Notes under the pieces: model-generated
Database searches by the model: none
The model's input: only the letters and a program-made list of their open reading frames with translations
What the model was told of the DNA's origin: nothing
Shown here: positions 60,301-64,000 of the stretch, piece after piece
How positions within the stretch are numbered: the first letter of the stretch is position 1
How the letters are laid out: each line of letters opens with the position of its first letter
Position numbers and translations under genes: made by a program
Origin: Sarcophilus harrisii
Taxonomy: Eukaryota > Chordata > Mammalia > Dasyuromorphia > Dasyuridae
Length of the DNA: 64,000 bases
Reading direction: 5' to 3'
Assembly (NCBI RefSeq): GCF_902635505.1
Contig: NC_045428.1
Location: forward strand, 220,294,607 to 220,358,606

Positions 60301-63300
60301 GCAATTCATTGGGAAGAGTATTGGATTTGGAATCAAAGGACCTAAGTTTGAATCCTGGCTTTACATGTAGAACCATTGGATAGTCACTTCACATCTTTGA
60401 ACCTCAGTTAGTTATCTATAAAATAAAGTTGGCCTACATGGCTTCTTGAAGTCCTTGCTCTCATTCTGTGATCCTATGACTCCCACCATTTTACCTGTCC
60501 ATTTTCAGCCTGAAAAAAAAGAGACAAAGTTCATTGTTCCTGCTCATTTTATTTCAAAATTGGAGCTTGTAATCATGGAGGCAGAAATTCTTGGTTGTGC
60601 AATAAACCAGACTGTCTTGATTCACACCCCTTCCCCACCTTCCCCAAAAGTGCACAGTTGTGTACTTTGTGCAGTAAGCCTTGGAAGTGAAAGAATACCA
60701 TGGCCAATTTTTTGAAGAAGTTTTTATAAAAATGGAAGAAAAGTATGGTGAAGTTGAAATGAATATTTGTGGTAACCTTGGGGATCATTTTGTATAAAAT
60801 GTATATATAAAGTTTCACCATGAGGAAGATATAGAAAAGAGTGTCCTTGACTTAAACAATCACTGGTTTAGTGCTGTTGCTAATATGAGAATGCAGTCAA
60901 GGTTGTTGCATCTAAACTCATCTCCCAAAAACTATAACTGCAGTTGCATGGGCATCATTTTAAGAAGCATAAGTCCTCATCAAGATCTTGTGAATGTCAT
61001 TCTTGGCTAAAAGATGATTGAGGCTGTGGTAGTGGCAACGATGTGGTAAATTAGTGGAATTACTAGAAAGAGGAAAACTAAGATAAGCACTTAGGTGAGG
61101 GGTTGACATTCAGTTTTCATAGAAAATAATATTACAGTTAAACTTTTTTCTAGTTAACTATTAAGAATGTATGTTCTTTCTTAATAGAAGCAGCTTTTAC
61201 TATTTCATAGTTTTATTTTATTGGACTTTGAAATTCATGAGGGCAAGGATAATATTTTATTTTATTTTTTTGTCCCATATGGTAGGTAACATGTGCACAA
61301 TAGGTATTTATATGCATATTTGTTGTTTGAATTTTTTTAGTTCTGGTTAATGACATTTCTTTGAATTTTTTATTTCATCACATCAATATGCATATTAATC
61401 AATATTTTGATTCAATTCAATAAATGTTTATTTTGCTTGCTATGTTCAAGACACTATAATAGGTACTGGCGATACAAAAACAAAACCAAAATAGTCTCAA
61501 CCTTCAAGGAGCTTACATTTTACTAAGATGATATAATCTAGTATACAAATAATTAAGTTCAAAGTAATTTTAAAAGAGCTGGAAAGATTGTAACTAGAGG
61601 GATAGAGAAAGAAGATAGAATCCAAGGTGTTCTTTGTTTTTTGTTTTCTCAATAGTATTTTATTTTTCAATTACATGTAAACATAGTTTGCATCATTCAT
61701 TTTTGTGAGATTTTGAGTTCCAGATTTTTTTCTCTCTCCCTCCTTTACTTCTTCTCCAAGACAGCAAGCAATCTGATATAGGTTATACATATAAAATAAT
61801 TTTAAGCATATTTCCATATTAATTATGTTGTGAAAGAAGAATCATAAAAGGGGAGGAGAAACCATGAGGAAAAAAAAAAGGTGGAAATACTACACTTTGA
61901 TTTACATGTGGATGACATTTTGGGTTCCAAATCTATTGGAATTGTCTTGGATCATTGCAATTGTTGAGAAGAGCTAAGTCTATCACAGCTGATCATGACA
62001 TAATCTCTCTGTTACTGTGTACATTGTTCTCCTGGTCCACTCATCTCACTCAGTAAAACTTTCCAGGCTTTTTGGACAATATTTGTCATGTTGTGCAAGA
62101 AAAATTAGACCAAAAATCAGTTTCTAGTTCTTTGCCACTACAGAAAAAAGATGCTACAAATATTTTTATACATTTCCTTCTTCTCCGAGTTAGAGACCCA
62201 GTAGAGACATTGCTAGACACTGTATGCACGGTTTGATAGCCCTTTGGGCATTATTCCAAATTGCTCTCCAAAATGTCTAGGGTCAGATCACAATTCCACT
62301 CCCAAGGCATCTATGTCCCACTTTTTCCACATCCTTTTCAAAATTTATTATTGTCCCAATTGTGCTTTTAAAGAAGCTTGGGATTGAAAACTAAATATGA
62401 GAAAGGAGTGTATCCCAAACATGGGAGACTCCTGTGCAAAGTCATGAAAGTGTGAAGTAGAATGCTATGTATGAGGAACAACTAGTAGGCTATTTTGATT
62501 GAAATAGTAATGTGTGAAAGAAAGAAAACCACATGAAATAAAACTAGGAGGTTAAGTGGGAGCCAGATTATGGAGGACTTCAAATGCTAGGCTGAGGAGT
62601 TGGTATTTTATTCTATCATTTATATAATAATTTATATAATGATTTTAATGTAGTTGCTATTCCAGAAAATTCAACTTTCAAATATCTTTCCAGTTGGTGA
62701 GCCAGATGCACGAAGTTGGTTGGAGCAGCATGTTGTCCTTCAGTATTGGACAGCCAGACCCTCACGTTTCTCTCATAGTTTGCATTTGCACTCCAATTTA
62801 TCTTCTGTATGGTAAGGCAATAAAAATAGTATTAAAAATAATACTTTAAATTGGGTAATTCTTGTTTATCTGCTTTTGAATTTTAATTGAGCTATTTTTC
62901 TATACAAAGGTGGTACCCTTTCTGCATTATATATTTGGTTGAATTATTTTTAAAATATGACTTCAATTTAGGATTCTCATGATTTATCTTTTACAATTCA
63001 ATAAGTAGATTATTTTATTGGTTTATTTTGCCTTATATACCCATCAAACAGTCAAGAAGCACCTTGCTTTATCCAAAATCACAAGTTAATAAGTGTCAGA
63101 GATGGATTTGGATTTAGTTTCTTTTTTTTTTTTTGGACATCTAGGGTTACACCCCAGATTTTTGAATAACTTTTTTGGAAGCATACTTATTGTTTTATGA
63201 TTATGATTCTGGGCATGTCTTAAAATTATAATTATCAGTATGTTCATTATTGTTCACTGGTTATTAGCACCAGGTGGCTTGTAAAGTATAAGAGACCTAT

Positions 63301-63466
63301 TCAAAGTAAAAAAAGAAATTATTTTATTTTAAGAGAAATATTTTATGTTAACAACGGATGTTTATGATCTTTTTAGGGATCAACATTTATACAGTAGTGA
63401 TCCATTGTATGTGCCAGATGACAGAACCTTTGTTACTGAAACACAGGTTATCCGAGAAACACTTTG
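48888..63466 (+). CDS. TUBGCP5: TUBGCP5, gamma-tubulin complex component 5 (5' part, exons 1-8)
   Basis: GCP5 is a subunit of the gamma-tubulin ring complex, which nucleates microtubules at centrosomes and other organising centres. Eight exons are joined by GT-AG introns, and their phases agree throughout: 48888-49033, 54294-54347, 54754-54862, 57266-57362, 57654-57733, 58321-58456, 62694-62811 and 63377-63466. They give about 276 codons of a protein that is about 1,024 residues in human. From memory of human GCP5 the match is close along the whole length: PPWSRLD, ASWKKLTQEF, FDWGKYLMEGEE, LSREDSGIQVDRTPLEEQ, QYWTARPSRF and YSSDPLYVPDD. This portion is the N-terminal extension, lying before the conserved Grip1 and Grip2 regions. 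An acidic run (EESEDDDDQQ) lies near residue 170. The start is the first ATG in the CpG island giving the family N-terminus MAGAAPPWSRLD; its -3 base is C, so the context is not strong. The rest of the gene lies beyond 64000. Confidence 0.96.
50002..50774 (-). mobile_element. L1 3' end in TUBGCP5 intron 1
   Basis: Poly-T (22 nt), AATAGCCTTTTATTTAC, then the entire 3' UTR and the ORF2 end in reverse. AGTCTGCTCTT flanks it (49,991-50,001 and 50,775-50,785). It is relatively well preserved, so likely one of the younger insertions; a 122-codon ORF2 end remains open on the minus strand. Confidence 0.9.
51000..51170 (+). repeat. Old interspersed repeat, intron 1
   Basis: ATCAAGTCCCTGTTCTGTAC, then CTCCTTGCCCTAGAGGAAGT; same pattern as 13,415. 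Confidence 0.5.
51690..51932 (+). mobile_element. L1 3' end in TUBGCP5 intron 1
   Basis: T-rich block, GATCTGATTTTTCTTGTGCA, the C/G-rich block and the tail AAAATAAAAAGCTATTAT. Confidence 0.8.
51933..53140. other. TUBGCP5 intron 1, unassigned part
   Basis: Contains an A tract at about 52,290, an AGGAAGGCAGGCAGGC purine stretch at 52,430-52,460 and an L2/MIR-like end (TGCCTGGCACATAGTAAACA) at about 52,950. The rest is unrecognised. Confidence 0.5.
53141..53375 (+). mobile_element. SINE with RTE-like tail in TUBGCP5 intron 1
   Basis: AGGCAGCCAAGTGGTACAAT head, ATTTACTAGCTGTGCAAATC body and a GAGTCAAACATGACTGAATA tail. Confidence 0.85.
53690..54125 (+). mobile_element. L2 3' end in TUBGCP5 intron 1
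   Basis: CTGAAATGCACTCCTTCCTC, then AAAGCTCAGCTCAAGATTCT and TAGACTCTCTGGGGTCAGGA follow the L2 3' order. Confidence 0.75.
54294..54347 (+). CDS. TUBGCP5: TUBGCP5 exon 2 (54 nt, in-frame cassette)
   Basis: Encodes (R)FHRFLDVSSHKVERTIEG, matching human FHRFLDVNSHKIEKTIEG. Acceptor TTTAG|ATTTC; donor AAGG|GTAAGTC. At 54 nt it starts and ends in the same phase (2), so leaving it out would keep the reading frame. A (GT)19 tract starts 8 nt into the following intron. Confidence 0.95.
54356..54393 (+). repeat. (GT)19 microsatellite after the exon 2 donor
   Basis: A pure GT dinucleotide run of 38 nt starts 8 nt downstream of the exon 2 splice site. In the transcript it would be (UG)19, the type of sequence bound by TDP-43 and CELF-family proteins. 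Length variation between individuals is likely. Confidence 0.95.
54754..54862 (+). CDS. TUBGCP5: TUBGCP5 exon 3
   Basis: Encodes IYEKLIIHSDLSKAASWKKL and on to ...LPSIKEAK. Acceptor TTTTAG|AATTTATG, donor GCAAAG|GTATAT. It ends at phase 0, bringing the total coding length to 309 nt (103 codons). Confidence 0.95.
55265..56240 (-). mobile_element. CR1/L3-type LINE fossil in TUBGCP5 intron 3
   Basis: Starts CAGAATTTGAGAGTGGGAGA ... AGTCCAACCC, the typical CR1/L3 3' side in reverse. Near 55,945 GTCATCTGCAAATTTGG is the reverse of coding for the FADD-type active site of reverse transcriptase. Further coding-derived sequence (GCTTTGCTAAAATCTAGGTA) runs to about 56,200. Very old and riddled with changes. 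Confidence 0.75.
56530..56705 (+). mobile_element. MIR in TUBGCP5 intron 3
   Basis: AGCATTGTGACTTTGGGCAC, then TCATCACCTGTAAAATAGGA and AATAATAGTACTTGG. Confidence 0.7.
57266..57362 (+). CDS. TUBGCP5: TUBGCP5 exon 4
   Basis: Encodes TDTHYAILSLLLCLSDSPSN and on to TNYVEKPREKEV, close to human TDAHYSILSLLLCLSDSPSN. Acceptor TTTTAAAG|ACAG, donor GTGG|GTAAGT. Length 97 nt, ending in phase 1. Confidence 0.95.
57654..57733 (+). CDS. TUBGCP5: TUBGCP5 exon 5
   Basis: Encodes EKKEEFDWGKYLMEGEEIEL and on to GPDADTP. Acceptor TGTCTTAG|AAAAG, donor ACACCA|GTAAGT. The FDWGKYLM stretch is diagnostic for GCP5. It ends at phase 0 (codon 162). Confidence 0.95.
58321..58456 (+). CDS. TUBGCP5: TUBGCP5 exon 6 (acidic segment)
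   Basis: Encodes NWSEESEDDDDQQPLSREDS and on to GIQVDRTPLEEQDQNKKIVPHVSWK. An EES-EDDDD acidic run precedes the conserved SREDSGIQVDRTPLEEQ. Acceptor TTGATAG|AATTGG, donor TGGAAAG|GTATTT. Length 136 nt, ending in phase 1. This acidic, polar stretch is probably disordered (inference). Confidence 0.95.
58576..58739 (-). mobile_element. L1-mobilised SINE in TUBGCP5 intron 6, 12-bp duplication
   Basis: Poly-T/TTTG start, then AAGTGACTTGCCCAGGGCCA and GCACCACCTAGTTGCCC. CTCCTTTAAGTT flanks it (58,564-58,575 and 58,740-58,751). An A-rich tail rather than an RTE tail marks a different SINE family. It lies about 120 bp after exon 6. Confidence 0.9.
59205..59375 (+). repeat. Old interspersed repeat, intron 6
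   Basis: CATTCAGAAAATATTTGTTC, then GGTCCCTGATCTCTTGGAGT. Confidence 0.5.
59715..59815 (-). mobile_element. Old L1 tail fragment in intron 6
   Basis: ATTTATTTTCCCCCAATTAC then ATGTAAAAACAGTTTT matches the reverse of an old L1 3' end. Confidence 0.55.
60290..60475 (+). mobile_element. MIR in TUBGCP5 intron 6
   Basis: AAGTTTGAATCCTGGCTTTA, CTTTGAACCTCAGTTAGTTA, then ATTCTGTGATCC; it abuts the U2AF1-type pseudogene. Confidence 0.7.
60485..61070 (+). pseudogene. U2AF1 (U2AF35)-type processed pseudogene in TUBGCP5 intron 6
   Basis: The sequence resembles an intronless copy of the small subunit of splicing factor U2AF. From about 60,510 it tracks the first zinc-finger region (family [20 protein letters not shown]); for example, coding for FYFKIGAC is visible near 60,550. 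From 60,708 it reads EEVFIKMEEKYGEVEMNICG and, after a stop, VYIKFHHEEDIEKSVLDLNN, clearly the U2AF homology domain (family EEVFTEMEEKYGEVEEMNVC). The second zinc finger is shortened, and an RS-like then Gly-rich tail can be followed to about 61,060. Introns are absent, and there are stop codons, frameshifts and deletions, so it is dead. It could derive from U2AF1 or a close paralogue. A MIR lies directly upstream. It is on the same strand as TUBGCP5. Confidence 0.85.
61408..61615 (+). repeat. Old interspersed repeat, intron 6
   Basis: TTCAATTCAATAAATGTTTA, GGCGATACAAAAACAAAACC, then CTTCAAGGAGCTTACATTTT; the best-kept copy of this family here. Confidence 0.6.
61640..62360 (-). mobile_element. 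L1 3' end in TUBGCP5 intron 6
   Basis: AATAGTATTTTATTTTTCAA at the left, through GACAGCAAGCAATCTGATAT, to the ORF2 end (GGGCATTATTCCAAATTGCT). It is decayed, with small internal deletions. Confidence 0.8.
62694..62811 (+). CDS. TUBGCP5: TUBGCP5 exon 7
   Basis: Encodes VGEPDARSWLEQHVVLQYWT and on to ARPSRFSHSLHLHSNLSSVW (last codon split). Acceptor CTTTCCAG|TTGGTG, donor GTATG|GTAAGG. Human has the matching DRSWLEHHVVHQYWTARPSQ. Confidence 0.95.
63066..63125 (-). mobile_element. MIR-like fragment, intron 7
   Basis: Shares TTGCTTTATCCAAAATCACA and following bases with 63,602-63,660. Confidence 0.55.
63377..63466 (+). CDS. TUBGCP5: TUBGCP5 exon 8 (last exon in window)
   Basis: Encodes DQHLYSSDPLYVPDDRTFVT and on to ETQVIRETL, with a final split tryptophan codon. 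Acceptor CTTTTTAG|GGATC, donor CTTTG|GTAAGA. The sequence runs into the start of the GCP core (human continues LWLLSGVKKLF). Intron 8 continues out of the window. Confidence 0.95.
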
Positions 63467-63599
63467 GTAAGACTTTTTTTGTACTAAATATGCAAATGAG
63501 CCATACTTTATGTAGTATAAAGTGATAAAGGAGATGAGATTTTTCCAAAGTTACTGAGCTAAATAAATACTGGGGATTTGTCTGAGACATATAGAAGTT

Positions 63600-63690
63600 A
63601 ATTGCTTTATCCAAAATCACAAGTTAATAGATCTCAAAGATGGATTTGAATTTAGTTCCTTCTTGATTCTAGCCCTGTATTCTATCCACT
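63600..63690 (-). mobile_element. MIR-like fragment, intron 8
   Basis: TCCAAAATCACAAGTTAATA, then GATGGATTTGAATTTAGTTC and TATTCTATCCACTATG. A close sister copy is at 63,066-63,125, before exon 8. Confidence 0.6.
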
Positions 63691-63839
63691 ATGTTTCCCT
63701 ACCGCACCAAATATCCAAAATAATACAGCATAAGAAAATTTATTAGTGGAAAGTTTGGACTTTAGTTTGTTGAAAGGTTATATTTTGAGGATGCTACAAA
63801 AGCAGGTTAGAAATACGTTAGTGTGACATTTTGAAAACA

Positions 63840-64000
63840 TAAGAAAATACAGTTATGCTGTATGGACATGTATACATATATTGTATTTAACATATACTTA
63901 AACATATTTAACATGTATTGGTATACCTGCCATCTGGGGAAGGGGGTGGGGGGAAAGAAGGAAAAAATTGGAACAAAAGGTTTTGCAGTTGTCAATGCTG
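63840..64000 (+). mobile_element. L1 3' end cut by the window edge
   Basis: GTATGGACATGTATACATAT, the T/A-rich stretch, then the C/G-rich CCATCTGGGGAAGGGGG block; the tail lies beyond the window. Confidence 0.8.

Overview
The window is nuclear DNA from a mammal, almost certainly a marsupial; the species cannot be fixed from sequence alone. The marsupial call rests on many 5'-truncated copies of one L1 lineage with a characteristic 3' end (C-rich 'CCATCTAGGGGAGG' block, then AATAAAAAGCT), tRNA-derived SINEs with an RTE/BovB-like tail, and the sequence of the one gene present. No bacterial-type gene, CRISPR array, operon, tRNA or rRNA gene was seen.

Layout. Positions 1-48,500 are intergenic and repeat-rich: L1, L2 and MIR fossils, SINEs, solo LTRs, and two endogenous-retrovirus-type elements. 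One is a broken gamma-type (class I) ERV on the minus strand (8.2-13.1 kb) with reverse transcriptase, RNase H and integrase remnants. The other (34.6-40.6 kb, minus strand) has paired LTRs, a tRNA-Pro primer site, a purine tract and a CTAT target duplication, but no recognisable coding region. It sits inside an older L1 that also hosts another LTR insertion. A second stack of nested L1s and LTRs occupies 43.7-47.3 kb, followed by a 31-bp minisatellite at 47.46-47.77 kb.

Positions 48,600-49,550 are a CpG-rich promoter with NRF1-like and BANP-like sites. It starts TUBGCP5, which encodes gamma-tubulin complex component 5. Eight coding exons (first about 276 codons) lie at 48,888-63,466 on the plus strand, with all splice phases compatible; the gene continues past the window. 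Its introns hold a (GT)19 tract just after the donor of a 54-nt, frame-neutral exon 2, a CR1/L3 LINE fossil, and a U2AF1-type processed pseudogene in intron 6.

I found no new multi-gene system. The most useful leads are the skippable exon 2 next to a (GT)n tract, the U2AF1 pseudogene, the apparently non-coding ERV-like element with a hairpin in its LTRs, the stop-free minisatellite, and a few unexplained repeats and palindromes in the intergenic part.
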